A stretch of 64,000 nucleotides of DNA from Cephalotus follicularis (taxonomy: Eukaryota; Streptophyta; Magnoliopsida; Oxalidales; Cephalotaceae): the NCBI GenBank assembly GCA_001972305.1, contig BDDD01001781.1, positions 231,114 through 295,113 on the forward strand, in the 5' to 3' direction. Positions 46,558 through 58,551 of this stretch are shown here, piece after piece. The position numbers were made by a program, and so were the translations under genes. Numbering within the stretch: the first letter of the stretch is position 1; each line of letters opens with the position of its first letter. Under the pieces are notes generated by a model, which was not told the origin of the DNA, made no database searches, and saw nothing but the letters and a program-made list of their open reading frames with translations.

Positions 46558-48020
46558 TGATCCGTTTAATTTCAATTGGACTTTAATTTCGGTTTTGGTG
46601 GCTATTTTGAAATAATTCAAGTACCTGAAATTCTAGTTTAATTCCATTCCCATGGTTGGTTTTATAAAGTAAAATATATTTTTCGGGAAATTAGGTTTTA
46701 AATAATCTAGTGGGAGGTTTACTGGAATGTCGGTGAACTTGTGGAATTGTTTCAATTGGCCATCGGAAATTGAAATTGCTAGTGTTTATTAAAGTCTATA
46801 GTGGATGTAGATTTTAAATGTCTTATGCATGATGATAGGCTATGGGATTGAACCTAGCTTTTGGTTCTTTTATGGAAGGTTTAATTCGCTTCATTCTCAT
46901 GTACTTTATTTGGTCTGTAATAAGGTTGCCTGCGAGCACCTTTTATTTCCTTATTTGTTTTATTTCTCTCTCCCTCCATTTTGTATTCTATTCTTTATTT
47001 TTAAATGTATTTTGGTAATTTCATTTTGTAAACAAAGAAGAGAAGAATTACAAAGGAGCTTGAAGAAGAAGATCAAGGAAGTTACAAGAGCAAGTGAAGG
47101 CCATGTATGCATGGTGCATTTTGTAATAAAGTAGTATTGAATAGTTCACCTAGGAGACCGAGGGATCACATACGCTCGTGTGATCTCTCATAGATTTAAT
47201 CCCTAGCCAGACCATATTTATTTCTAAGAGGGAAATTGGTTGCATGAGATGGATGTTTTCCTTTTGCAAACAAATCCAAACACATCAAGCATGCTAAGCC
47301 GTCCAAATGGATTGGAAGATAATTAAAAAATTTTAAAACAACTTTTTGGTAATCTATAAAATTTGATGAGACCAAATTCCTCCAAATTGTTAAATAATAA
47401 GTCCATAAGCGGTGGGACATAAGGTTGTCCCGTCGTTGGCCTTCCATAATTTTCGTTGAATGGTGTGGATATATTTGGGATAGCACTGCACACGGCAGAG
47501 GTCCTTCGTATGACTATTTCTGTTCAATTTCAGTACTAAGGGAGTACTGGAAGGAAGTAGCCAAGTTTCGGTACCGATGGCACGCACACGGGCAGGTATC
47601 AAAATGGGTTCATTTCTTTGAGGATTATGGGTTCGAACTTATACCGAATTCATACTATTGGCACAACATACGGTTGTGGATTGTACGGGTCGTGAGGCCA
47701 GAATTTGTATCGGATCTTACACTGAGGGCAAGAGGTCCTAATGTAAATGGCACTCGTGTCTAACTATCTCGATATTTTGGTAGTTCATGCACACGGCTGG
47801 GGTCATGATGAAGAGAGATAGATTCCGGTCACCACTAGGAGGCAAGAGGCTTCTCGAATTCCACATGGAGGTGTGGGATACAATTAGAATAGTGGGAGGA
47901 GCCATAATTACAAAAGACCAAGGATTATGGTAATAACATAAATGTAATGATCTATTAAAATTCTCTTTCTTTTTCCTTATATAGGTTGATAGTTTTTACA
48001 TACTTGATAATATACTCAAA
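46558..48020 (+). other. C1 untranslated leader
   Basis: No coding domain. From about 47040 it is homologous to the C1b leader (27150-26190) and, near 47850-47984, to the C2 leader (38080-37943). Possible leader intron 47930-47984 (GTAATA...TATATAG), only 55 bases, just before gag. Confidence 0.6.
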
Positions 48021-48620
48021 TTGGCAAACAGCACAAACAATTTTTAAACACGTTTAAAACTCCAAAAACTTGAACATCCATATTTCACTGAATGGAAACG
48101 CATCTAACGCAACATTCTCACGAACATGAGAGTCGGTCATGTCATGACTGAGATAACCCCGAGCTAGTAAACGATGTATCTGACCATCACAAGGCCATAG
48201 GGGCTAAATGGTGGGACGACGATTATCGAGCTCGTACCCTATCAATTGTTGGCATGTTGCCACAATTCCACATGATCGGGTTATGCACTCACAGACTTTG
48301 TGTCTCATGCTTACACAACTCGAGGAGTTGTATGGCACCCAGTCGAGGACTGTAAAGGTAGATTTTGACCAAGATAGGTCAAGGTCGTCTATGATGTCTC
48401 GATTTCCTACTTGAATAATCTCAATGGGAGATAGATCAATTCAATCTAAGTTCCAAGGGTGAAAACCCAAGGAAGAGGTTGCTAGTGCAAAGGGAATTCT
48501 ATTTTAGAAAAATGATCTAAAAGTTTTATATGGAGTTTGTCTACTTCCGTTGTGGGAAGCTAAGACAATTGGACGAGATATAATCTGTTCCTATAGTCCA
48601 AAACACGAAATACCTCGTGG
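48021..48620 (+). pseudogene. gag: C1 gag remnant
   Basis: Homologue of the C1b gag. The start codon is TTG where C1b has ATG. DHHKAIGAKWWDDDYRARTLSIVGMLPQFHM keeps the gag core; a frame change follows, and the zinc knuckle near 48536-48570 survives only as VYFRCGKLRQLD with most ligands lost. Clearly dead. Confidence 0.65.
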
Positions 48621-49049
48621 TTAGGTACTTTCATGTTTTATCTAGTTTACAATGTAAGTTCAATTTGAGTAGTTGGCTCAAGTTGTGAGACTAACATTTG
48701 TAACTCTTTGCAGGTTGCTGAGAGACGCTAGACAGCTGAGAGAGCTGGTAAAGATATGGAGTATCGCCATGGTGATGCATCAAGGATTCACATCTATGTA
48801 GATGGCATTTATGAATTGTAATTTTTGTAAATGGTTATATAATAATGATTTGATCTTTGTATATAAAGAACTTTGTAAGGAACTTTGTTTCTATGTGATA
48901 TATGTATAAGATGAGCTAGAAGCTCAATTTTTTTGTATAAATTCTTAGTCTTATACATTTCAATGTTCTAGTAAGTGCAAGAGGCACGTGGACTAAAGAG
49001 ATCTACGTCTTATACAATTATCATAACATTACATTAACAATTCAAAGGA

Positions 49050-51360
49050 ACAAATTAATAAAAGACTATGAGAGAAGTGAAAGGTTTTCACTTCTTCAAT
49101 TCCTTCACCGGTGTTTTATCTCGGTTTGGGTAAGTGTTTCGAGCGGAACACAAGTCTAAAATCCTAAGAAAGAGTCATGGATTTAAGACAAGAATTAGAT
49201 AATGGTAAGGTCCATTATGTCTTTTATACATCTTCCACTCATATTATGGGGTTGCACTGCAGCTGGCAGAGCATATCCTAATCCGGATTCCTTTGAAATT
49301 CGTCCCCTCCATATCTAGTAAGATATTCAAATGGAGGAAACCCAGTCTAAACCAAGAGGGTTAAAGGTTGTCCAATTTATATAAGAAGGCGAAAACCTTC
49401 TAAGCTGGAGACACGATCGAGACGTTGCCGATTTGTGGAATGTCCTAAGAGATGCTTAGGATATTAATTCTACCATCCCAACGTACAAATATGGATTTGT
49501 TTCGCGTACTGTAAAATTCCTAGAGAGGAATACCTGATTACAGGAAGCAGTTGGAGTTAGGTGAAACAAAGAGAGTTTCCACAAGGTAGAAACCCATAGG
49601 ATGATAAGGAACTAGAAGTTTATTCTTCTAAAGACATAATTGGATAATGATCCCAATCTGAGATAGAGTCTCGGTAAGGTACTCTAGCGAGGAGATCAGG
49701 CAAAGGTTTTCGACAGCGCCTGAGAAATAAGGTTTTCTCAATTAAGGCACTAACAAACCTAACGTCTACGAGATAACGAACCTTTCAGCTACATGGAAGC
49801 AGTAAAGAGCACTGATTCCTGGACATGATAAGAGATCATGAAATTCGAAAACGACTCCATATACGCCTACCAAGTGAGGGACCTGGTATACGCACCCGAA
49901 GGATTAAAATCCTATCAGATGAAAGTAAATCTTCAAGAGGAAGATTGGCATTAATGGTAAAGGTTGAAACCTTTAAAGTGCAATTGGTCGTAAAAGGGTA
50001 TACATTAAGACAAGAGGTCTGTATATACTGGGAATTTTCTCCCCAATTGCAATTATTAAGTCCATTCGAATTATGCTTGCAATTACTGCTCATTGTGGTA
50101 ATGAGCTATGGAAAATTGGATGTCAAGACAGTATGCAAGAGTGACTATCTTGAAGAGGACATCTTTATGTCCCAAACCCAAGCGGTTTACATCCAAAGAG
50201 CATAAGCACAAGCGGTGCAAACTCCAAAGGTCTACGACCTTAAGCAAGCATCCCATAGCTGAAATATCCACTTTGACTTCGTCGAATATATGGATAAGCC
50301 TAAAGTCTACCAGAAATAGGATAACCTAGAAATCACTTTCTTGGCACTGTATGTAGAAGACATACTACACATAGAGAATGGTGTAGGTATGTTGAAGTAC
50401 AGTTAAGCAAGAACTTCTCCATAAAGGATTTGGGAGAGGCTTTCTACGTTTTAGAGAATGAAGGTCTAAAGAGTATATCAAGTAGATTGCTTGGACTTTC
50501 CCAAAGCCAGTACATCAGCAGGTAGCTGAAATAGTATGGAAATGAATTCCATATATGGCTTACTACCAATTAGCCAAGGAATTCACCTTTTCAAGAGAAA
50601 GTCTTCCAGGACTTCTGAGGAGAGGACACACATGAAAAGGAAACCTTATGCTTCGGTAATAGGCTCCATCATGTATGCCATACTTCATACTAGGTCTGAT
50701 GTCGATATGCCTAAGGGTTTGGCTAGTCGATTTTAGTCCAGTCCCTGTAACAGACATTGGGACATTGTCAAGAAGACATAATGCCTGTGAAAGACTCAGG
50801 ATTATTTCTTGACACATGGAGAAGATATTGAATTGGGACGTAAGAGTTAGGTCAACTCTAGTTTTAATTGTGATCCGGATGATCACAAATCCATTTCCGG
50901 ATATGTGTTGGTCCTGAATGGAAATGCTGTGTGAGTGGGAGGAGTATGTGACAGTCGAGGACTCTAGACTTCACCAGAGAATAAAAGTATGTGCAACCTG
51001 GGATACCGGTTTTGGTAGCTGGTTTGGTAGCGGAAGTTCATTGTAGAACTTTATGTGGTTCTATCCATCGTTGTCCAATTGTGCAGCATAGGGATGACGA
51101 TGGGGCTTTGCACAAACCATGGAACCCAGGTCTCATTACCGCCCAAACATATACAGCAACGGTATGATTTGATCATGGAGATCATAGATGAATGTAATGT
51201 TTTGAAAGAGATGTTATTGAGCAAATATAGGAGACATCATGAGAGTAGATGTAACCATAGAGAGAGTCGCACGGGAAGCGAACTTAGCAGACCCACCGAA
51301 CAAGGTCATGAGCAGTGCTAGAGTGCGATATGCTTAGGCTGTAGGTCTTCGTGGCATGAG
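49050..51360 (+). pseudogene. pol: C1 pol remnants: integrase traces, RT, RNase H
   Basis: RT blocks at 49825-50205 (VETFKVQLVVKGYTLRQEV... GKLDVKTVCKSDYLEEDIFMSQTQ), then ITFLALYVEDILHIENGVGML at 50331-50393, in which the catalytic YVDD has become YVED. RNase H side at 50536-50736 (KRKPYASVIGSIMYAILHTRSDVD... GLASRF) and 50881-50930 (DDHKSISGYVLVLNGNAV). Many stops and frame changes. 49050-49800 contains only integrase traces (for example IPLKFVPSISSKIFKWRKPSLN in frame near 49285-49350). The end GGGCCAACTGGGAGA (51360-51374) is the polypurine tract. Confidence 0.75.
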
Positions 51361-51375
51361 GGCCAACTGGGAGAT

Positions 51376-52742
51376 TGTTAGATTAGGGTGTCCCTGCAAG
51401 CCACGAGAAGCCTGTAGACATATGTACTTTACATATGACACACTCTTGAATCGTACATTCTTAGTTCCATTCCTGTTTTATTGTACAAATTTAATAAAGA
51501 TTGGCATCTGGCTATATGTATTATCCCAAACCGTCTCAACGGATCAGTTGATCACCATGTCAACTGAATACACATATAGCGTCCTGTTCATAAAGGGTTG
51601 GATCTCGTGCTTGAGAGGTTGTGAGAATGATATCCTTACTCCCTTATGACAAAAGTTCCAAGTCATAGGTTCACTCTCTTAGGGCAATCGATGAACCGCA
51701 AAGACTTGCCGTGTTATGCTTGCTCCGAATGGTAAAGGAGGATGCATCATCTCATAGCCATTTGGGTTTTACCCTAAAGCTGATACGGGCGCGTGCAGAG
51801 ACACGACACTGAACCGACCCACCATAGGTTATCTATTTGGAGAGTCAACACCTATGTCAATAGAGTTCCTATTGTCGTGGTAGTGTTTAGTCAAAGAGGA
51901 CTAGTAGATCATACGTGATTTACTTTGTATCGTTAGACCTGAGAGGCTGGCATACGTTGTGTAGTAACTGTCTGGCTTTGATTTTTGCCTTCACCAACAC
52001 TAGCCACGTGCTGGCAAAAGGGTTGTCTTTGGGCCTTGTGGGAGCTGCATTGAGATGTATGGGCGAGTGCGCAAGATGGGATCGTCACACCCGTGCTGAG
52101 GGTTATAGGCCCTATAACATCTGTGACCGTTGAAGACTTAAAGTCCCGATCGGGCACTGGGATACAGGGAACGAGAGGTTTTCGAGGATGTCTTCCATAG
52201 TCTCACTACGTTCATAGAATTATATTTATCACGGTTTTACCTAGGGTTGACATTTATCCAAACCCTAGTCCGCGGTCAGAGCCGAGATGATGAAGGATAC
52301 GCGGCACACAAATCGATGACAGTGATAAAGCTCCGGGGAACCAGATAACGAATGATAGACGTGGTTTACCCGGATCCGGGTGGTGATGGGATTCACTCCG
52401 GGGCTATCAGCTGGATAGTCGTACCAGAACATAGGGATGTTCTGGGAACTTTATCATCGTACCGGAAATCCACTGGGTTTTCGGGTTCCGCATGATTATT
52501 AGAAAAGTGACGCATGCTGCACACATGCTCGTTTGGTGGTAAATCTAGTTTTTTAACTAGTATATATTATTTTGACATTAGTGATTTGTTTTTCATTCCA
52601 CTAATACTCATCTTGATATATAAAGACATGAAAGCCAGAGCATGATTTAATTTTATTAAATCAAAATTAAAGAGAGAGTCTTTAATTTACGTATGGGAGA
52701 AACATTTTAAATTGAAAGATATTTAATAAAAGAGAAAAGAGA

Positions 52743-52773
<31 letters not shown>

Positions 52774-53927
52774 CTTATTATTTTTATCAAGTCAAAAATT
52801 CATTGGTTAACAATTTTTTTTAACTCTCTCTCACACTCTCTCCCGTCTCTCTCATATTCTCTCCCGCACTCGTGGGTTTTGGGCAAAAGAGAACTGCACT
52901 TCGTGTGCAGGGTGCCTGACGGTCGCGCTCGGCCGGAGATGACGACGCGAGAGGAATCGGTGTCTGGCAAGAGGACGTGCGCATCTATGGTGAGTCCTCA
53001 TCTCTCTTTCCTTCTCGTTTTCTCCCCGTTTCTTCCTGTTGGCAGTGACGCGTTTTTGCCGTCCACTTGCTTCTGGCGCTCTTTCCACCGCCGATTGTCA
53101 CTGGTAGGTGGAGCCAACCTTTGGCTCTACCTATCTTGACCTTAGTTTAGGTGTTTCCCAGCGTTCTTGGCCGGTTTTTGGTGGCAGAGTTGACTTTGCT
53201 GAGTCAACTCACTTTGCACCGTGGCTTGGAGTTCTGGCCCGAGTCACGGCGAGTCTATGGTGTGGGTATGAAGTGGTGAAGATGCGAAGGCATTTTTGGG
53301 TCTTGGCGGCCGCTGACGACGAATGGAGAGTCAACCCAGTGACTTGCCGCTGGCCATTTGTTGCGTTCCAGGCCGAGTGTCGCCGAGTCTCGGCCACTAG
53401 CATGAAGGTCGAGGTCCTGGCATCCACATTTGTCAAGGCCGGTCAATGGTGAGTTGACCGAGACTCACTGAGTCCTAACTCAGTTAGTCGCCCCCGCTAT
53501 TCGCAGTCATCCGAGGTGCTTCCCGAAGTTTCTTTGACATAAACGGGTAGAGATGATTTTTTGGAGTCCGCTGGTGTCCAGATCGGACCTAACGTGAACT
53601 GTCCAAAATCTTGTGATGTTACCGGTGACCGGCAGTGGCTGCTGCAAGCATGTGGCGGCAAAGTGGTGGAGTCTCCAACGTTTGTATGGTTGCTTCACTT
53701 ATGCTTTTATGTTTTCCGTTGTGCTTAAACTTTTCTGGTTTAGCGTGCATGCTTAATTTCGTAATTGTTAGATTGAACATCAAACAGAGATCCTAGGCAT
53801 ATTGATTTTGGTAGCAAGATGTTAGTGTGAACCTTGACTTTGTATCTTCGTGTTTTGAAAAATTAAAATTATACACACTACCATCCTAGACCCAAAATCG
53901 ACCAGGAACCCTCCCGGGCTTCCAACA
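51376..53927 (+). repeat. C1 3' LTR (2552 bases)
   Basis: TGTTAGATTAGGG...TTCCAACA, uninterrupted partner of the split 5' LTR; it shows the state of the G6 site before insertion. Confidence 0.93.
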
Positions 53928-53932
53928 CACAT

Positions 53933-55078
53933 GACCGATATTTGATTTTTATAAATCTCATGAAGACTTAAAATGTCCAACATATTAAAGAACTAATCAT
54001 TATTGGGTAGGGACCCTATAAAATCTTGGTTAAAATCGGAGGTGTTCGTAAATTACCGAAATATCTCTAGGGTCCGGTTTAGCCATTCTAAATAGTTCTA
54101 GACCAATTTAAATGCTCTCAGAATAATATCTAATATTATCCATATAGAACCCTAGATTTTCTAAGTTTTCGGTTCACGTGTGCTATAATCCCTTGTCATA
54201 CTTGGCCCCTATTGAGGTCTAGGGTAAGGATACGTGTCAACGCTAGATAAAACCTCTATATCAAAAATATGTGATTATTACTAGGACCTTTGGCAGATTC
54301 TCTGAAAATCTAATTTCCAATCTACCTCAACCTTGGACAAGGGTTTCATAAGTCCAAAGTACAATCAGACCATAATAGGGTCGATCACCTTCGCCCAGGT
54401 GTGACAATCCCTTATTACGCACTCGCTTATATTCGTATAGATTCGATCATACCCAAAGACCACCCGATTGGTAGCCCTGCACAAGAATAGGGTAAGGTGG
54501 AGATCAAAGCATAACCGTCTCCATACAATATAAAGAAGTCGCTCAAGTCTAAGGATCAGATGAGTTCGAGAACTCACTGAGTGACTAACACTTATACACA
54601 ACCGCAATAAGTAGGAGTCACTATTGACACGAGAATAGAGACTATCCAAACAGTGTCTCCTACGCAGGTCCAGTTCAGTGTACACGCTCCCAATGCGCAC
54701 CCCGTATTTGCCCTAGTGTCCAACACAGATGGTAGTGAAGGAATCCATCCTCCAATTCCATGAGCAGGCAACATACGCGCAAGTCTATCCGGTTCACTAA
54801 TGCCCATAAAGTGAACCTATGACTTGGAACTAATTCGACATAAGGAATAAGGTACCCAATCTCACAGCCTCCATGCTAGGCATCCAACCTTATGTTAGGG
54901 CATCACAAGCGTAAGTAGGTAAATGATAAACTACTTAAATTAAGTGATAAAACACAAGTGATATTGCCATAAAAAAATTAGCACATGTCATATATAAAAG
55001 GAATAAGATTGTTTATATACAAGGATAAATATAATACGATAGCCCATCCAATGGCTTGTCGGGTCACTACATCTAACA
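53933..55078 (-). repeat. C2 5' LTR, right part
   Basis: Continues 40708 and matches 32774-33964, with about 55 bases missing at 54146 where the partner has an AT-rich stretch (ATTAATTTTTTC). Ends ATCTAACA at the C2 TSD. Confidence 0.9.
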
Positions 55079-56161
55079 GGGAACCCGACAGGTACTATAT
55101 GAGTTTTCTCATAGAGGGAACACAAGAGGTGAATTTTATGGATGAGGATCCAACTAGTTACCTGTGAGCTATATCAGATATAGACTATGAGAAATGGCAG
55201 GAAGCCATGAAATCCGAAATGAACTCCATGTACACCAACCAAGTCTGGGACTTGGTAGATGCACCTGAGGGAAGTGTTCCCATAGGATGCAAGTGGCTCT
55301 TTGAAAGAAAGAGTGGAAAGGATGGGAAGACTGCCTTCCTCAACGGACACATTGAAAAAGACATCTATATGGCCCAACATTAGTGTTTCATATCAAGTGG
55401 TGAGGACCACAAGGTGTGCAAACTCAATCGATCCATTTATGGAATGAAGCAATCCTCTAGAAGCTGGAACATATGTTTTGCTGAAAAGGTCAAAGAGATC
55501 AAAAATGAAGAGGAAGCATGTGTGTACAAGAAATTCAGTGGGAGCTCAGTCCTATTCTTGATTCTGTATGTTGATGACATACTATTCATTGGGAATGAGG
55601 TAAGTATGTTAACTAAAACCATGAAATGGTTATCCATAGTTTCCTCCATGAAGGATTTGGGAGAAGCATCCTACATCCTAGGAATCAAGGTCTATAGAGA
55701 TAAACTTAAGAGAATGCTTGGACTATCCCAATCCTTATGTACAAACAAAGTGCTAAAAAGGTTTAGCATCAAAAATTTCATGAGAGGCTATCTACCTCTA
55801 TGTCATGGGATAAAGTTTTCTAAATCAATGTCTCCTAAGACATCAGATTAAAAAGAGTGCGTGATGTAGAAAATAGTTTGAAAGTAGAAGGTTTTGCTGA
55901 CTCTGACTTTCAGACATATGTGGATGATTCCAGATCAACATCGGGTTGTGTATACTCATGGAATGCTGGTGTAGTGAACTGGAATAGTTTCAAGCAACCT
56001 ACCATTGTAGATTCAGTCACTGAGGCTGAATACATTGTAGCATCAGAAGCTACAAAGGAAGGTGTATGGATGAAGAAGTTCATCATAGATCTTGGTGTGG
56101 TTCCTACCATTGATGATCCAATATCTTTATATTGTGACAACAATGTGGCTATTACATAGGC
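55079..56161 (+). pseudogene. pol: C3 pol, RT and RNase H, right piece
   Basis: Continues the frame left at 31736: PDRYYMSFLIEG, then EKWQEAMKSEMNSMYTNQVWDLV, GCKWLFERK. A deletion then joins DGK directly to TAFLNGHIEKDIYM, removing about 50 residues. SIYGMKQSSRSWN and LILYVDDILFIGNEVSML (YVDD intact) follow. A second deletion after SPKTSD removes the start of RNase H; VEGFADSDFQ, STSGCVYSWNAGVVNW, TEAEYIVASEATKEGVWMKKF and YCDNNVAIT remain. TAG at 56157-56159, and the sequence is cut at 56166 by a gypsy terminus (G3), so the end of RNase H and the C3 LTR are not present. Confidence 0.82.
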
Positions 56162-56442
56162 CAAGCTGTCACACCCATCCCGATCGAGACAGATGTGGCC
56201 ATCACATGGCAAGCCTCCTTTCAGAAACCTCCACGTGATATCTTAAAACCATATAATGCAATTAAAAATTTATAAAGTTCAACTTTCTAAAAACTTGAAA
56301 ATAATTCTAAGTCTTAAATTTTTATGAAAAATTGGGTATGTAGTATCCGTTTATCGGACTATGCCCCATGTAAAGAAAAACACAATTCATAAAATGGGCT
56401 CAACCCTCAGCAACCACAACTTAAAACAGTAGAAATGCATGG

Positions 56443-56447
56443 GTTGG
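56443..56447. repeat. TSD of G4 (left copy GTTGG)
   Basis: GTTGG here and at 58552-58556, directly flanking G4. Confidence 0.85.
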
Positions 56448-58551
56448 TGTAACACCCCCGAAGGTGGGAGCCCTTACAGGTACAATAACAGAACTTAAAC
56501 ATAACAGATTATAATACTGAGCTTTATTCAAAACGAAAGTGGTGGTCTGAAACATAACCTTATAACATAACTGAATCTAAAACAAAGTGTGAAAACTTTA
56601 ACTTAACCATAAACAAAACCATAATCTGAAACCATAAACTGAAAACATAATATTGTTCGAATGACTGGCCTAAACACGACCATAACACTAATGAAAACAT
56701 AACTGGATCAAAGTCCTAGGTGATCCTCCAACAGGGGTGACAACTCTCTCACACATTCCCATGATGCTTCTAAAAACCTACCGCATAGAAACAAACACGC
56801 AGCTGAGCAAACCTCAGTACGGATATGAATATAAAATAGTAAATGGTAAACAAAATATCTGAACTTCAAAATCAAAAGAATATTATAGTTAATTATTCTT
56901 TCATAAGATAAAACTGAATATTTAAATAAAACAGTTATAAAAGAAATATTTATAACCTTCCAAAAAGCATAGTATCATAATTCAAAACTTTATATGATTT
57001 CATAATTCCATAACAGAGATCTGATGTGTATATATATAAATATGCAAGGGGTTCGCGAGGCCCACATGCTCTGACGGAAAGACGTGTACGACACTACACA
57101 ATCAATCCTCTGAATCTAACAATAACCAGAGTCAACTCATACACCTCAAAAGGATCCATACCCTACCCTCGGGATATATATAAAGAGACGTTGCAGATCG
57201 ATCACACCGCCACGGTAGGTTTCATGTCCTCCATGCCAAACAACATGCCTATGGGACCTCATAGGTAAGTTTTTCTCTGTATGTCATTATGCTAAAATAT
57301 TGTCTTATTCTTAAAACATTTCAACACATACATATGTTTACTGTCTCCAGACATATCTGAAATTATTTAATAAGTATCACATTAAACTTTCGTACTTGAA
57401 AATGACATATTTGAAATCATTATCTTATCTGTATCCGAAAATTTAACATACTTCCGAAAGTGGAAGCCATGTCCATTTAACATATTTTCGATAGTGAAAA
57501 TCATGCACATATTATAAAATCAGTGATATTAACCTCAGTAATAAAACCGATTTTATTCAAATAAAACCGAATATAGAACAAAAGCACACTAGAAGTATCC
57601 TAATCTCTGCCAACGATGATATCAAAACCTAAACATTTAAGACCAAATATCACAAAACATAAAAAGATGCAAATATCAAAACTGCCTGAGAAAGCGTCGA
57701 CGTTTATCAATAGGCGTCGACGATTTCAATGCATGAAGGAACAAAAATATCAGTATGGCTTTTTTTATCCGTAAATATATAAGTTACCGGTTATATACAT
57801 CAATAGCAACCAAAAATATGTTCTCTTGTGTGATAACATTTTGCATAATCATGAACTACAATCCGATTTCCTTTGCATAAATCATTAAATAGTGATATGC
57901 AAAACATTAAACATGATTCTATGACCACTAGATACCAGTATGACGATTAAAACACATAGATGTATGGACATACAATTGAAAATGGTAGCAAAAATATTCT
58001 TTTAAAAATAGGTTCTAAACTTCATGATCAAAACAAATTTCTAACATGTTTTAATACAATCTAATAGTTGATATATATACTACAACAAGAAAACAACAAT
58101 TTTCATTCAGAAAGTACCTCGAATTAATGCCAAAATCGATGAAGAACAGAGTGTCAAAGTGATTGTTTTGTGTGAAAAGAAAATGCAAATGGTGATTTTT
58201 AAACATTGGAATAATGGGACTTTTAAAAACGATGATCAGTAGTTTTAAAGGCAAATCGCACTATTTAAGAGACCTTCCATTCATGCAAAATGCGTAAACT
58301 ACAAAAGGTAAAATGGATAAACTATTTTGGTAAAGAATCCTCCATTCCAAGTTTAAGCCACCATCCAAACTAAATAAGGAAGATGGCCAAAGCGTCGACG
58401 GTTCTGACGAAGGCGTCGGCGCTTTGTGCCCCAAAAAACAAAATAAAGAATTTCCAAATTAAAAACCAACAGTCCAAAACAATGAACATAACATATTACA
58501 TAAACATAACATGAAACGGTAAACACGTAGTCATAAGGACGAGATGTTATA
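56448..58551 (-). mobile_element. G4: solo gypsy LTR (2104 bases)
   Basis: TGTAACACCCCCG... GGACGAGATGTTATA (last bases TACA in consensus, one change), perfect GTTGG TSDs, no internal region. The CACCCC end on the left implies minus orientation, as for G1. Contains two small TCGA clusters: 57690-57725 (AAGCGTCGACG, GGCGTCGACG) and 58388-58418 (AAGCGTCGACGG, AGGCGTCGGCGC). No gene in it. Confidence 0.82.
57690..57725. repeat. TCGA-palindrome pair in G4
   Basis: Two units, AAGCGTCGACG and GGCGTCGACG, 20 bases apart; a second pair at 58388-58418. The shortest arrays in the window. Confidence 0.65.

Larger units (their letters stand above)
40709..53927 (+). mobile_element. C1: Ty1/copia element nested in C2, with G6 in its 5' LTR
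   Basis: LTRs of about 2548 (40709-41526 plus 44815-46544) and 2552 bases (51376-53927), bounded TGTTAG...CCAACA, with tRNA-iMet primer-binding site and perfect CACAT TSDs. Internal region 46545-51375 holds a long leader, short gag and strongly decayed pol. Despite intact structure, the coding region is far gone while the two LTRs remain similar by eye, which suggests the element moved by complementation, or that selection on its coding region was already lost. Confidence 0.92.
31737..55078 (-). mobile_element. C2: Ty1/copia element, minus strand, with C1 nested in 5' LTR
   Basis: 3' LTR 31737-33964, pol and gag 33965-37933, long leader 37943-39679, primer-binding site 39680-39690, 5' LTR 39692-40708 plus 53933-55078. 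All parts are on the minus strand in copia order (gag, PR, INT, RT, RH). C1 with its own nested G6 occupies 40709-53932. Without C1 the 5' LTR is 2163 bases against 2228 for the 3' LTR; most of the difference is a deletion at about 54146. Inserted in C3 integrase/RT linker. Confidence 0.92.
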
